This document shows, in pieces, positions 7,505-16,221 of a stretch of DNA of 64,000 bases (within the stretch, counting starts at the first letter, position 1; every line of letters begins with the position of its first letter). Source of the DNA: Variovorax sp. V213 (GTDB taxonomy: Bacteria; Pseudomonadota; Gammaproteobacteria; Burkholderiales; Burkholderiaceae_C); the NCBI RefSeq assembly GCF_041154455.1, contig NZ_AP028664.1, positions 3,101,001 through 3,165,000 on the forward strand. The letters run 5' to 3'. Below the pieces are notes generated by a model, which did no database searches, was not told the DNA's origin, and worked only from the letters and a program-made list of their open reading frames with translations. The translations under genes were made by a program, and so were the position numbers.

Positions 7505-8880
7505 CGCTGCGCCTGAAGATCAACCTCATCGTCAGCCTGCTGACGCTGCTGTTCGTCGCAGCAATGCTCGCGCTTCAGCTGCGCGCCATGCGCGAATCGG
7601 TGCACGAGGAAGTCGTGGCGGCGAACCGCGTGGCCGCGCAGTTGCTCAACCGCACTGCCTGGCTCTATGCGGCCCAGGGCACGCCGGCGATGCTGTCGTT
7701 CCTGCAGGGCGTGGGGCGCGTGCGCTCCAACGACATCACGCTGCTCGACAACGACGACCAGGTGCTGTACAGCTCGCCGGTATCGGTCTACAAGGCCGGC
7801 CGGGATGCGCCGGACTGGTTCGCCGGCCTCGTCTCGCCGCCGCCTTCGCAGCTGTCGATCGCCTTTCCCGGCGGCCGGTTGATGGTGCGTTCCAACGCGT
7901 CGCGCGCCGTGCTCGATGCCTGGGACGATTTCGTGCTGCTGATGCTCAGCGCGCTCGGCTTGCTGGCGGTGGTCAACGCAGGCGTGTTCTGGCTCGTGGG
8001 CCGCGCGACGCGCCCGTTCGCCGACATCGTCGATGCGCTGAACCAGCTCGAGAGCGGGCGCTTCGACGTCGCGCTGCGCGCCCTGCCCGGCACCGAGGCC
8101 GCGGCCATCGGCGCCGCCTTCAACCGCATGGTGGGCATGCTGCAGCAGCACATCGAGACCGAGCGGCGTGCGGTGCGGGCCGAAAGCCGCCTGTCCGAAA
8201 GCCGCGAACTGGGCCGCTGGGTCGACCAGAAGATCGAGCAGGAACGCCGCCTCATCGCACGCGAGCTGCACGACGAGCTGGGGCAGTCGGTCACCGCGAT
8301 GCGCAGCATGGCCCTGTCGATCGCGCAGCGCGTGCAGGCGCTCGATCCGCAGGCGGAACAGGCGGCGCGGCTGATTGCTGAGGAATCGGCGCGCCTTTAC
8401 ACCGCCATGCACGGCATGATCCCGCGCCTGACACCGTTGGTGCTCGACAAGTTCGGCCTGGTGGCTGCCCTCGAAGACCTGGTCGAGCGCACGCGCAACA
8501 GCCATGGCGGGGTGGAGATCGAGTGGCGCCTGGAGATCGAGCTCGACCGCCTGCGGCTCGATACCGACACGGCGCTGGTCCTGTACCGCGCCGCGCAGGA
8601 AGGCATCACCAACGCGCTGCGGCACGGCGAGGCGCACCGGATCGTGCTGGCGCTCGCGGGCGACGAACACACGGTGAATCTCACGCTCACCGACGACGGC
8701 CGGGGCCTTCCCGGCCCTGAAGCCGCAAGGGAAACCAGCGTGGGGCACTATGGCCTGCGGTGGCTCGCCGAGCGCATCGACAGCCTGGGCGGCGAACTGC
8801 GCCTTGAACCCGCCGTGCCCAGGGGCGCCCAATTGAAGGTGCGCCTGCCCTTGCCGGCGGCCACCACGGAGAACGCATGA
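7501..8880 (+). CDS. Sensor histidine kinase, NarL/NarX type (HisKA_3)
   Basis: 459 residues. Two membrane segments (about residues 6-26 and 143-166) bracket a roughly 115-residue periplasmic domain. A HAMP-like linker follows, then the dimerisation domain with phospho-acceptor His257 in the motif RELHDELGQ, and an ATPase domain with the EGITNALRHG N-box and a DDGRGL G1 box. Short periplasmic sensors with HisKA_3 cores regulate methanol oxidation in several methylotrophs (MxaY- and FlhS-type), so the setting between pqq and fhc genes suggests sensing of a C1 compound. No ligand can be read from the sequence. The start overlaps the hydrolase stop and the stop overlaps the response regulator start. 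Confidence 0.88.
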   Translation: MTLRLKINLIVSLLTLLFVAAMLALQLRAMRESVHEEVVAANRVAAQLLNRTAWLYAAQGTPAMLSFLQGVGRVRSNDITLLDNDDQVLYSSPVSVYKAGRDAPDWFAGLVSPPPSQLSIAFPGGRLMVRSNASRAVLDAWDDFVLLMLSALGLLAVVNAGVFWLVGRATRPFADIVDALNQLESGRFDVALRALPGTEAAAIGAAFNRMVGMLQQHIETERRAVRAESRLSESRELGRWVDQKIEQERRLIARELHDELGQSVTAMRSMALSIAQRVQALDPQAEQAARLIAEESARLYTAMHGMIPRLTPLVLDKFGLVAALEDLVERTRNSHGGVEIEWRLEIELDRLRLDTDTALVLYRAAQEGITNALRHGEAHRIVLALAGDEHTVNLTLTDDGRGLPGPEAARETSVGHYGLRWLAERIDSLGGELRLEPAVPRGAQLKVRLPLPAATTENA

Positions 8881-9524
8881 ACCAAGCGGAGCAGACGATT
8901 CGAGTGATGCTGGTCGACGACCATGCGCTGGTGCGCATGGGCTTTCGCATGCTGCTGGCCGACGCGCAGATCGAGGTGGCGGCCGAAGCCGACACCGGCG
9001 AGCAAGCCTGCCAGGACTATCCGCAGGTGCGGCCCGACCTGGTGGTGATGGACCTATCGATGCCCGGCATGGGCGGCCTGGAGGCGCTGCGCCGCCTGCT
9101 CGCCCATGACCCGAAGGCACGCGTGCTGGCCTTGTCCGCGCACGAGGACACGATCCATCCACGCCGCGTGCTGCGCGCGGGCGCCCTGGGCTACCTGGCC
9201 AAGCGCAGCGCACCCGAGGCGCTGATCGCCGCCGTGCGGGCCGTGGCGCGCGGCGAGCGCTACATCGACGCGACCACCGCGCAGGCGCTCGCCACGGCGC
9301 AGATCGAAGGCGAAGCCAACCCGGCCGACCTGCTCAGCGAGCGCGAGTTCTCGGTCTTCATCCAGCTCGCGCGCGGCATGACCGTGGCGCAGATCGCGAG
9401 CACGCTGAACCTCTCGCTCAGCACGGTGGGCTCGCACCTGTACCGCGTGAAGCAGAAGCTGGGCGCCGTCAACCAGGCCGAGCTGACGTGGGTGGCGCTG
9501 CGGTGGGGGCTGATTCAGGTGTAG
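8877..9524 (+). CDS. NarL/FixJ-type response regulator
   Basis: 215 residues. The receiver domain has the acidic pair in MLVDDH, phospho-acceptor D59 in VVMDLSMPGM, the conserved Ser of ALSAHED and the Lys of LAKRSAPE. The C-terminal LuxR-type helix-turn-helix starts at LLSEREFSVF and includes MTVAQIASTLNLSLSTVGSHL. It pairs with the kinase gene that overlaps its start by four bases. Members such as MxaX, FlhR and MxaB control methanol dehydrogenase genes; a similar role here, possibly at the palindromes upstream of pqqA, is inference. The gene ends 25 bp before the convergent HAD gene. Confidence 0.9.
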   Translation: MNQAEQTIRVMLVDDHALVRMGFRMLLADAQIEVAAEADTGEQACQDYPQVRPDLVVMDLSMPGMGGLEALRRLLAHDPKARVLALSAHEDTIHPRRVLRAGALGYLAKRSAPEALIAAVRAVARGERYIDATTAQALATAQIEGEANPADLLSEREFSVFIQLARGMTVAQIASTLNLSLSTVGSHLYRVKQKLGAVNQAELTWVALRWGLIQV

Positions 9525-9549
9525 CGCATCGACGCACGGCCCGTGCGGC

Positions 9550-10206
9550 TCAGGCGCGCTCGAGAATCGGCCAACCGGCTTCCAGCGCACGGGCGCGCAG
9601 GCGCCCGTCCGGGGCCACTGCCACCGGGTCGGACACCGCCTCCAGCAGCGGCAGGTCGCTGGTCGAATCGGAATAGAACCACGACCGCTCGAGCGCCTCG
9701 AGGCGCGTGTCGTGCAGTGCCAGCCACTGGTTGACGTGCATCAGCTTGTGCACGCCGAAGCACGGGTCGCCGTCGATGCCGCCGTCGAGCGTGTCGTCGA
9801 TGACCAGCGAGCGCGTCGCCAGCACGTCGGCCACGCCAAATATGCGGCCGAAGGGCTCGGCGATGAAGCGGGTGGTGGCGGTCACGATGGCGCAGAGGTG
9901 GCCTGCATCCTGGTGCTTTTTCACCAGAGCACGCATCGGCTCGGGCACGCGCGGCGCCATCTCGGCCTCGAACTCCGCGGCCCACTGCCGGAGCTGGGCC
10001 ATGCCAAAGCTTGCAAGCGGCGCGACGCTGGCGCGATGAAGTTCGCGGATGTCCAGCGTGCCGTCCACGTACTGCTGGCAATAGCCCAGGTAGACCGTCT
10101 CGGCATCCGCCGGAAGCACGCTGCGCGCCACCAGGAAGCGCGTCCAGGCCATGCCGCTGTCGAACGGGATCAGCGTGTGGTCGAGGTCGAACAGCGCGAG
10201 CTTCAT
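9550..10206 (-). CDS. HAD-superfamily IB phosphatase (SerB-like)
   Basis: 218 residues starting MKLALFDLDHTLIPFDS, with the HAD nucleophile in the DLDHT motif, motif II at IVTATT, the conserved Lys in GVHKLMHV and the motif III/IV acidic cluster YSDSTSDLPLL. This is the subfamily IB type that includes phosphoserine phosphatase-like proteins. The substrate is not readable. As the last gene of the fhc-fae2-pabBC operon (29 bp after pabBC) it could dephosphorylate an intermediate of pterin or methylofuran synthesis, or recycle a phosphorylated metabolite. Start chosen at the canonical FDLDHT N terminus. Confidence 0.85.
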   Translation of the reverse strand: MKLALFDLDHTLIPFDSGMAWTRFLVARSVLPADAETVYLGYCQQYVDGTLDIRELHRASVAPLASFGMAQLRQWAAEFEAEMAPRVPEPMRALVKKHQDAGHLCAIVTATTRFIAEPFGRIFGVADVLATRSLVIDDTLDGGIDGDPCFGVHKLMHVNQWLALHDTRLEALERSWFYSDSTSDLPLLEAVSDPVAVAPDGRLRARALEAGWPILERA

Positions 10207-10235
10207 CGCGGAAATGGCGTCGAAGCGCGCCCGCC

Positions 10236-12167
10236 TCAGGCAGCCGAAGCCGCGTGGGCCTGAGGCTGAACCGGCGGCCTCAGCCGGGATGGGACTTGAG
10301 GGAGCTGCAGCTGCGCCGGCAGCACGCCGCGCAGCGCATTGCACACCACCAGCTTCTGTGCCGCCTGCAGGTCTTCCAGCGACAGGCTGCGCTCCGTGGC
10401 CTCCCATATCGAGTCTTCGATCAGCACGCCGCGCATCACGCCAGGCAGTGCACCGTCGGCAACAGGCGGCGTCCACCAGCGCCCGTCGATGCGCGCGAAC
10501 ACCGTGCTGCGCCCTCCTTCGACGAGCCGGCCGTCCTCGGTGAAGAACAGGCTGTCGAAGGCACCGGCGCGCTCGGCGGCGCGCACGCCGGCATCGTAGT
10601 GCTGGCGCACGGTGGTCTTGTGCGCGGCCAGCGGGTTGGCATTGGGCAAGCGCTGGCTTGCGATCAGGAGCTTCACCGCGCCGGGCGGCAAAGGCGGCAG
10701 CGCCGAATGCGTGATGCCGATGCGCCCGTCGTGCGCAAGCGCCAGGCGCAGGCGCGACGGCTGGCCGGGGGCGAGCGCGGGCAGCGCACTCCGCAGTGCC
10801 TCCATCGCGGCATCGCGGTTGAACTCGAAACCCAGCACACGCGCGCTGCGCGCCAGCCGCGCCAGGTGCCGCTCCAGATAGCGGATGCCATCGCGCGGCG
10901 TGGCCAGCATGGTTTCGAACAGTTCGAAGCCGGGATCGAGCGCCGTCAGGAAACGCGCCTTGAGCAGGCATTCCTCGAACTCGTCGGCCGCGTTGCTGTC
11001 CTGCACGATGCCGGCGCCAATGCCCAGGCGCAGCGGCCTCGCGCCTTCCGATTCCGCGCCGAGCGTGAGCGTGCGAATGGCCACCGAGAGACAGAAGTCG
11101 CCGATGGACGCGCCCTCTGCCGGCGCATCGATCCAGCCAATGGCGCCGCAGTAGAGGTCGCGCGGCGTGCTCTCGAGCTGGGCGATCCACTCCATGGTGC
11201 GGTGCTTGGGCGCACCGGTGATCGAGCCGCAGGGGAACACCGCGCGCAACAGCTCGGGCATGCCCACTCCTGGACGCAGCGCCGCCTGCACGGTCGAGGT
11301 CATCTGGAACACCGTGGCGTACGGCTCGATGGCAAAGAGCGTGGGCACCTTGACCGAGCCGGTGCACGCCACGCGGCCGATGTCGTTGCGCAGCAGGTCG
11401 ACGATCATCACGTTCTCCGCCCGGTTCTTGGTGTCGACCGAAAGCAGGCGCGCCATCTCGCTGTCGCCCTCTGGCGCATCGACGCGCGCCGCGGTGCCCT
11501 TCATGGGGCGTGCCGTGAGCACGCCGCCGTCGTGGCGCAGGAAGAGCTCGGGCGAGCACGAGAGCACGTGGGTGACGTCGCCTTCGTTGCTTTCGGGCAG
11601 CGCGATCAGCGCGCCGTAGGCCACGGGCTGCCGCTCGCGCAGGCGCCGGTACAGCGCCACGGGCGAGCCGTAGCTCCGGCCATTCAGCCGGTAGGTGAAG
11701 TTGACCTGATAGGTCTCGCCCGCGGCGATGGCCTCGTGAATGCGCGCGATGGCGTCGGTGAAGGTGGCCTCGTCGATGCTGGGCTCCAGGTCCATCACGC
11801 CAGCGGGCCGGGGGTGGCCGCCGTCGAGCAGCTCGCCGGCCTCGCGCTGTTCGAACTCTTCGAGCCAGCTCGCAGCCTCGCCGGCCGAGAGCCTTTCGCA
11901 ATCGCGGAACATCAGCACGCGCAGTGCCGAAGCGTTGTCGGCCGCAAGCCGCGTCTGCCCCGCGTGCAGCAGCTTGGCGCCCCATTCGTAGTCGGCCAGC
12001 AGCACCGCGTGCAGGCCCTGCCGCAGATCGTCATCGACCCGCGCCCACACGCCGTCGAGGCCGGCCGCATCGGTGCACCGGTGCTCGCGGACGAAGCCGG
12101 TGTGCAGCCGGCTGGTGGGCCGCTCGGGGGTCGAGCCGCAGTCGTCGAGGAGCGCAAAGGAAGGCAC
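10236..12167 (-). CDS. pabB: Fused aminodeoxychorismate synthase component I and ADC lyase (PabB-PabC)
   Basis: 643 residues. The first ~430 residues are a chorismate-utilising PabB domain with motifs SCSPELFLR, RPMKGT, NRAENVMIVDLLRND and GSITGAPK. The rest is a PabC-like domain of the branched-chain aminotransferase fold starting around GFELFETMLA, with a candidate pyridoxal-phosphate lysine in LAAHKTT. Together they would turn chorismate into p-aminobenzoate using ammonia or a separate PabA. The GTG start at 12167 has a GGAG six bases upstream and lies 2 bp after fae2. pABA is a substrate of beta-RFAP synthase (33082-34125), so this gene can supply H4MPT synthesis as well as folate. Confidence 0.9.
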   Translation of the reverse strand: MPSFALLDDCGSTPERPTSRLHTGFVREHRCTDAAGLDGVWARVDDDLRQGLHAVLLADYEWGAKLLHAGQTRLAADNASALRVLMFRDCERLSAGEAASWLEEFEQREAGELLDGGHPRPAGVMDLEPSIDEATFTDAIARIHEAIAAGETYQVNFTYRLNGRSYGSPVALYRRLRERQPVAYGALIALPESNEGDVTHVLSCSPELFLRHDGGVLTARPMKGTAARVDAPEGDSEMARLLSVDTKNRAENVMIVDLLRNDIGRVACTGSVKVPTLFAIEPYATVFQMTSTVQAALRPGVGMPELLRAVFPCGSITGAPKHRTMEWIAQLESTPRDLYCGAIGWIDAPAEGASIGDFCLSVAIRTLTLGAESEGARPLRLGIGAGIVQDSNAADEFEECLLKARFLTALDPGFELFETMLATPRDGIRYLERHLARLARSARVLGFEFNRDAAMEALRSALPALAPGQPSRLRLALAHDGRIGITHSALPPLPPGAVKLLIASQRLPNANPLAAHKTTVRQHYDAGVRAAERAGAFDSLFFTEDGRLVEGGRSTVFARIDGRWWTPPVADGALPGVMRGVLIEDSIWEATERSLSLEDLQAAQKLVVCNALRGVLPAQLQLPQVPSRLRPPVQPQAHAASAA

Positions 12168-12169
12168 GG

Positions 12170-12703
12170 TCAGCTCCAGTCGTCCATATCGTGCTTGATG
12201 CGGTGCCGGTTGGCAATCAGCTCTTCCACCGACGGCTCGCTGTTCAGCGCGCGGCGGATCGCGAGCTTGGTGGCTTCATAGTTGGTGCGGTACATGTCTT
12301 TCTTGTCGAGGTCCTGGTCCTTGGCGCAGCGCGGATCGATCCACACCAGGCTGATGATGCACAGCGTATTGGCGTGTTCCTTGGGAATGATGCCTTCGAT
12401 CAGGCAATCCACCACCGCATCGGCCGTGGCGCTCTGCACCACGCCACCGAACAGGTCGATATTGGCCACGTCCTTCAGCGTGACCTTGGGCACCATGATG
12501 GTCGCCGGCCGCACGAGCTGGTTGCAGGCGCGAATCGCGAACATCGCGGTGTGGCCCTTGCTCTGCGCCATCATGTTGGCAAAGGCCTGGCCCACCGGGC
12601 CGTCGGTCGCACCGATCAGGATCTCCGGCATGGCGTCGGTGAACTGGCCTTCCCTGGCGAGCACGGTGGCTTCGCCGGCATGAAAAAGATAAGGATGCGT
12701 CAT
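12170..12703 (-). CDS. Fae-like protein lacking the catalytic histidine (Fae2)
   Basis: 177 residues from the ATG at 12703 (a GTG two codons upstream is possible). It is clearly homologous to formaldehyde-activating enzyme through its centre (ATIMVPKVTLKD, FGGVVQSATADAV, then an SLVWIDP stretch and YRTNYEATKLAIRRAL). However, the N-terminal motif that holds the catalytic His in true Fae (EVAHIDLIIG in the paralogue at 27445) is replaced by TDAMPEILIG. The protein is therefore unlikely to catalyse formaldehyde condensation the usual way. It may bind formaldehyde or cofactor as a sensor, or assist the Fhc complex, with which it is co-transcribed between fhcC and pabBC. Confidence 0.85.
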   Translation of the reverse strand: MTHPYLFHAGEATVLAREGQFTDAMPEILIGATDGPVGQAFANMMAQSKGHTAMFAIRACNQLVRPATIMVPKVTLKDVANIDLFGGVVQSATADAVVDCLIEGIIPKEHANTLCIISLVWIDPRCAKDQDLDKKDMYRTNYEATKLAIRRALNSEPSVEELIANRHRIKHDMDDWS

Positions 12704-12735
12704 AAACACTCGAGGTTAAAAGCTTGGGAAGGGAG

Positions 12736-13563
12736 TCATAGGCACACGATCAGCTCGCCCTTGCCATCGGCCGAAAGATCGCCCAGGTGGCGCTCGATGC
12801 GGCGTGCCGGCAAGTCGCTGAACAATCCGCCGTGGCGCGCAAGGTCTCGCGCCAGCAGCGCCCAGAACACCGGCGTTGCGGCGCGGTTCGGCACGAAGGT
12901 CAGCGCTGTTCCAATGCCTTCCGGCAAGGCCGCTCCGGCCTCGGCGAAGACGATACTGCCGCGGCGCATGCCAAAGCCCGCATGCGCGCCGACGTTGCCA
13001 CCCACGCCGATCGTACCCGCCACCATGCGCGAGCCCAGGAAAGCGCCCGCGCCGCCATGTACGAGGGCGGTGCCGCGCCGCATGCGGTCGCCGAAGCGCT
13101 CGCCCGCATTGCCATGGACGACCAAGGTGCCGCCGCGCATGCCGTCCATGCTGCCGGGCATGGTGCTGGCGGCAAAGTCGCCGACGTTGCCCTTCACATC
13201 GATGCTGCCGCCGGCCATTTCGCAGGCGGCCAGGAGGCCCGCATGGCCCTCGATGCGCAGCTCGCCGCCGCGCATGCAGCCGCCCGCGTAGTGGCCTGCG
13301 TGGCCCTCGACGCGGATGCTGCCGCCGTCCATCTGCCAGCCGATGCGGTCGAAGCGCTCGAGGTTCCCTTCGAAGCGAAGCACGCCCTCCTCGCCCGGCG
13401 CAACGTCGAACAGTTCGGCCAGCGCCAGCATCTCGTTGCCATGGCCCACAGGCAGCTGTTCGACCTGGGCGGACGAGAGTTCCGCGAGCGCCGCCGGCGT
13501 GATGCCGCGCAAGTCGACACGCAATGCCGGCGCCTGCCGCAGCCTGAAATGCCATCCGCTCAT
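12736..13563 (-). CDS. fhcC: FhcC, gamma subunit of the formyltransferase/hydrolase complex
   Basis: 275 residues. The middle consists of short repeats of the type GxxGxxxGxxMxGG (for example EGHAGHYAGGCMRGG and GNAGERFGDRMRRG), forming the beta-helical fold shared with FwdC/FmdC and the C-terminal part of glutamate synthase. In methylotrophs FhcC is a scaffold subunit of the FhcABCD complex that converts formyl-H4MPT to formate. Its start overlaps the fhcD stop (ATGA), and fae2 follows after 32 bp. Confidence 0.93.
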   Translation of the reverse strand: MSGWHFRLRQAPALRVDLRGITPAALAELSSAQVEQLPVGHGNEMLALAELFDVAPGEEGVLRFEGNLERFDRIGWQMDGGSIRVEGHAGHYAGGCMRGGELRIEGHAGLLAACEMAGGSIDVKGNVGDFAASTMPGSMDGMRGGTLVVHGNAGERFGDRMRRGTALVHGGAGAFLGSRMVAGTIGVGGNVGAHAGFGMRRGSIVFAEAGAALPEGIGTALTFVPNRAATPVFWALLARDLARHGGLFSDLPARRIERHLGDLSADGKGELIVCL

Positions 13564-14522
13564 GAGGCATCTCCCGCTGTGCCGAGCAGCCTGTGCAGAT
13601 GGAAGTGGAACGGGCCCAGCTTGCCGCCATAGTTACCCGCCGAGATGCGCAGCAGCCCCCCGGCGGGGCCGATGCCGATGGCCGCCTCCATGCCGACGCG
13701 CATGGCCGCGGCCACGTCCGCTTCGGCCAGGCCGTCGATCACGATTTCCATCACGCAGCCGATCTCCTGTGCGGAATCGCCGCCACTCGCCAGTTCGCTG
13801 TGAGGCACCAGCCCGACGAGGCTGGGGCAGAACGCATCGTTGGTCGAGGCGTTCAGGTTCGCATAACGGCTGCCGACCTTCGAGCCCGAGCGCACCACAC
13901 CGCCCGGAAAAGGCATGATCACGTTGGACAGCCGCTTCATCGCCGCCACTGCGGCCTCGGCGGCGGCCAGCGCGCCATCGGTGTCGCGCGCCAGCAGCAG
14001 CAGGTTGCCGCCACCCACGGCCTTCACCACGGGCGTGTCTTCCTGTGCGACGAACTCGCCGTCCATCACCGGCACGCGCCAGTAGCGCACGCCGTCGATC
14101 ACTTTCGAGATCTGCCAGCCGTCGCCGAAGAAGCGCAGGTTCTTGCCGAGCGCCGCCACGTCGCTGCCCGCTCCCTTCGGCAGGCCCGCGAACACGGCCG
14201 TGGTCGGGCAGGTCAGCACGCACTGGCCGACGCGGCGCTCGAGCTGCTTGCCAAGCTCCTTGCCCGACATGGAGAACATCAGCACGCTCACGCCCGGCCG
14301 GCCATCGGGCGTTTCATGCTGGCCGAGTTCGCGTTCGATGCCGGCCTCGCAGCCGCAGGCGATCACCGAGGTTGCGAAGCCGGTGGCCGACACCGCGGCG
14401 TGGCGCGCCCACTCGAGCGTGTGGGCCGTGATGAGGATGCGCGTGGCCTTCATCGGAAAGGCTTCGGCAAAGGTCTCGTCGATGACGACGCCGTTGCGCT
14501 GCACAGATGATGGCGCCGTCAT
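13560..14522 (-). CDS. fhcD: FhcD, formylmethanofuran:H4MPT formyltransferase subunit
   Basis: 320 residues, the usual length of Ftr/FhcD. The N terminus NGVVIDETFAEAFPMKATR and the later GGNLLLLARD, GSKVGSRY and KLGPFHFHLH stretches are typical of formyltransferase. FhcD moves the formyl group from H4MPT to the methylofuran cofactor bound in the complex. ATG at 14522 chosen as the canonical start. The start lies 13 bp after the fhcA stop and the stop overlaps fhcC. Confidence 0.95.
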   Translation of the reverse strand: MTAPSSVQRNGVVIDETFAEAFPMKATRILITAHTLEWARHAAVSATGFATSVIACGCEAGIERELGQHETPDGRPGVSVLMFSMSGKELGKQLERRVGQCVLTCPTTAVFAGLPKGAGSDVAALGKNLRFFGDGWQISKVIDGVRYWRVPVMDGEFVAQEDTPVVKAVGGGNLLLLARDTDGALAAAEAAVAAMKRLSNVIMPFPGGVVRSGSKVGSRYANLNASTNDAFCPSLVGLVPHSELASGGDSAQEIGCVMEIVIDGLAEADVAAAMRVGMEAAIGIGPAGGLLRISAGNYGGKLGPFHFHLHRLLGTAGDAS

Positions 14523-14535
14523 GCCGCACCCGCCT

Positions 14536-16221
14536 TCATGACGACGCCTCCTGGAAGCACGCAGCCGGCAGCAGGCGCCCGCCGTTGCAGCATTGGCACA
14601 GCTCGTCGTGGCCGATGGCGATGTGGTCGAAGTTGACCGAACCCTGCGCCGCAAGATGCCGGCGCAGGCGCTGCTCGATGCCGCGGTCGTAGTCCGGCGC
14701 GACGAAGTGCGTGCCGCCCACCGGCGCCGCCGTGACGCGCCCTGCGCGCGACACCAGCACGCCGTCCTTGAACACGTATTCGGGGGTTGCGAACATGGCT
14801 TCGCGGTCGGAATTCTCGCGGTACACCGCAATGTCGGCCGCGGCGCCCGCGCCCAGGTGGCCGCGATCGCGTAGGCCCAGCAGGCGCGCGGGGCCGGCAC
14901 GGGTCATGATGGCGATCTCGTAGAGCGAGAGCTCGCGCGCGATCGAGCGCAGCGCGGCCTGCGCCGCCACCTCGGGGTGCAGCTTGGCCAATTGCTCCTC
15001 GCGAAAGCTGCGGTCCATCAGCAGGCGGATCAGATGCGGATAGCTCGTGAACGGGCCGCCGTTGGGATGATCGGTGGTCAGCACCACGCGCCACGGATCG
15101 TCGACCAGCAAGAAGATCTCCAGCCCGATGACCCACTGCAGCGCGTTGACGTAGCTCTGCTCGCGGTAGCGGAACGGCACCACGCCGCAGCCGGCTTCGC
15201 ATTCGATGTCGGCGCCGATCCACTTGCGCGGATCGGCCAGGCCCGACTGCGCATGCTGGCGCATCGTGTCGCCGGAGGCCGTGACGGTCTGGCCGAACAT
15301 GATCTGGCCCACGTCGATGCTGACGTTCTTGTTCGCGTTCACCACTTCCGCAAGCTGCAGCGCGGCCGACGAGAACTTCTTCGGCCCTTCGGTGCCGTAG
15401 GCGTGGAACTGGATGTGCGTGAGGTGCCCGGGCAGGCCGTCCAATGCGGCGATGGTGTCGAGCGTGGACTGGATGTTGCCGGCCACGCCCAGGTTGCTGC
15501 CGTGGATGTGCAGCGGATGCGGCACGCCCAGTTCGCGCAGCGCACGGGCCAGCGTGTGCACCACCTGCCGCGGCGTGACCTGCCAGTGCACGTGGTTCTC
15601 GTCGACGTCGAGCCTGCGCTGGTTGAACTTGAAGGCCGAGATCCCGCCGGGGTTCACCACCTTCACGCCCATCGCCTTGCTGGCGTTGATGGTCCAGCCC
15701 GCGTAGTCGCGGATGCGCTCGAAATCCCAACGCTCGGCCAGCATGCGCAGAAACAGTTCGTCGTTGCCGAGCATCACGTAGGCGCCATGGTCCAGGATGG
15801 GCGTGTCGCCCATCTCCATGTGCGTGTGGCGCGCATTGCACGCCATCATGGCCGGCTCGAAGGCCGCCGTGTAGCCCATCTCCACGTAGCGGTAGCCGGT
15901 GGCCAGCGTGCCGGGCGTGCAGGTGCCGCAGGAGGCCAGCTCCAGCACGTTGTCGGGCAGCGCCACGGGGTTTGCATTGGCGCGGTGGTCTTCGGGCAGC
16001 AGCATGCGCGCGAGGTTGACCTTGCCGCCGCCGATGTGGGTGTGCATGTCGATGCCGCCCGCCATCACGATACAGCCGCCGATGTCGATCTCCTCGGTGG
16101 CGGCTTCGTGCGGCGCCAGCTCGACCATGCGGCCGTCGCGCACGTACAGGTCGCGCACCTCGTCGCAACCGTTCGCAGGGTCGATGACGCGGCCGCCGCG
16201 CAGGCGAAGTGTGGCCGTCAT
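14536..16221 (-). CDS. fhcA: FhcA, amidohydrolase-type subunit (formylmethanofuran hydrolase)
   Basis: 561 residues. It is a member of the FmdA/FwdA amidohydrolase group: the metal-binding MAGGIDMHTHIGGG motif is near residue 50, further His ligands appear in PHPLHIHGSNLG and HIQFHAYG, and an Asp in the LTTDHPNGG stretch. FhcA hydrolyses the formyl-cofactor to formate. In the bacterial complex the reaction runs in the oxidative, formate-releasing direction without a molybdenum/tungsten redox site. The start overlaps the fhcB stop by four bases. Confidence 0.95.
   Translation of the reverse strand: MTATLRLRGGRVIDPANGCDEVRDLYVRDGRMVELAPHEAATEEIDIGGCIVMAGGIDMHTHIGGGKVNLARMLLPEDHRANANPVALPDNVLELASCGTCTPGTLATGYRYVEMGYTAAFEPAMMACNARHTHMEMGDTPILDHGAYVMLGNDELFLRMLAERWDFERIRDYAGWTINASKAMGVKVVNPGGISAFKFNQRRLDVDENHVHWQVTPRQVVHTLARALRELGVPHPLHIHGSNLGVAGNIQSTLDTIAALDGLPGHLTHIQFHAYGTEGPKKFSSAALQLAEVVNANKNVSIDVGQIMFGQTVTASGDTMRQHAQSGLADPRKWIGADIECEAGCGVVPFRYREQSYVNALQWVIGLEIFLLVDDPWRVVLTTDHPNGGPFTSYPHLIRLLMDRSFREEQLAKLHPEVAAQAALRSIARELSLYEIAIMTRAGPARLLGLRDRGHLGAGAAADIAVYRENSDREAMFATPEYVFKDGVLVSRAGRVTAAPVGGTHFVAPDYDRGIEQRLRRHLAAQGSVNFDHIAIGHDELCQCCNGGRLLPAACFQEASS

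Noticed and set aside
9533..9547. 7-bp dyad CGCACGG-C-CCGTGCG between the response regulator and HAD genes
   Set aside because: Single-base loop and no T tract; too short to call a terminator or operator.
12170..12703. Calling the fhc-linked Fae homologue a functional formaldehyde-activating enzyme
   Set aside because: The catalytic His motif is replaced; the canonical enzyme is at 27445-27957.
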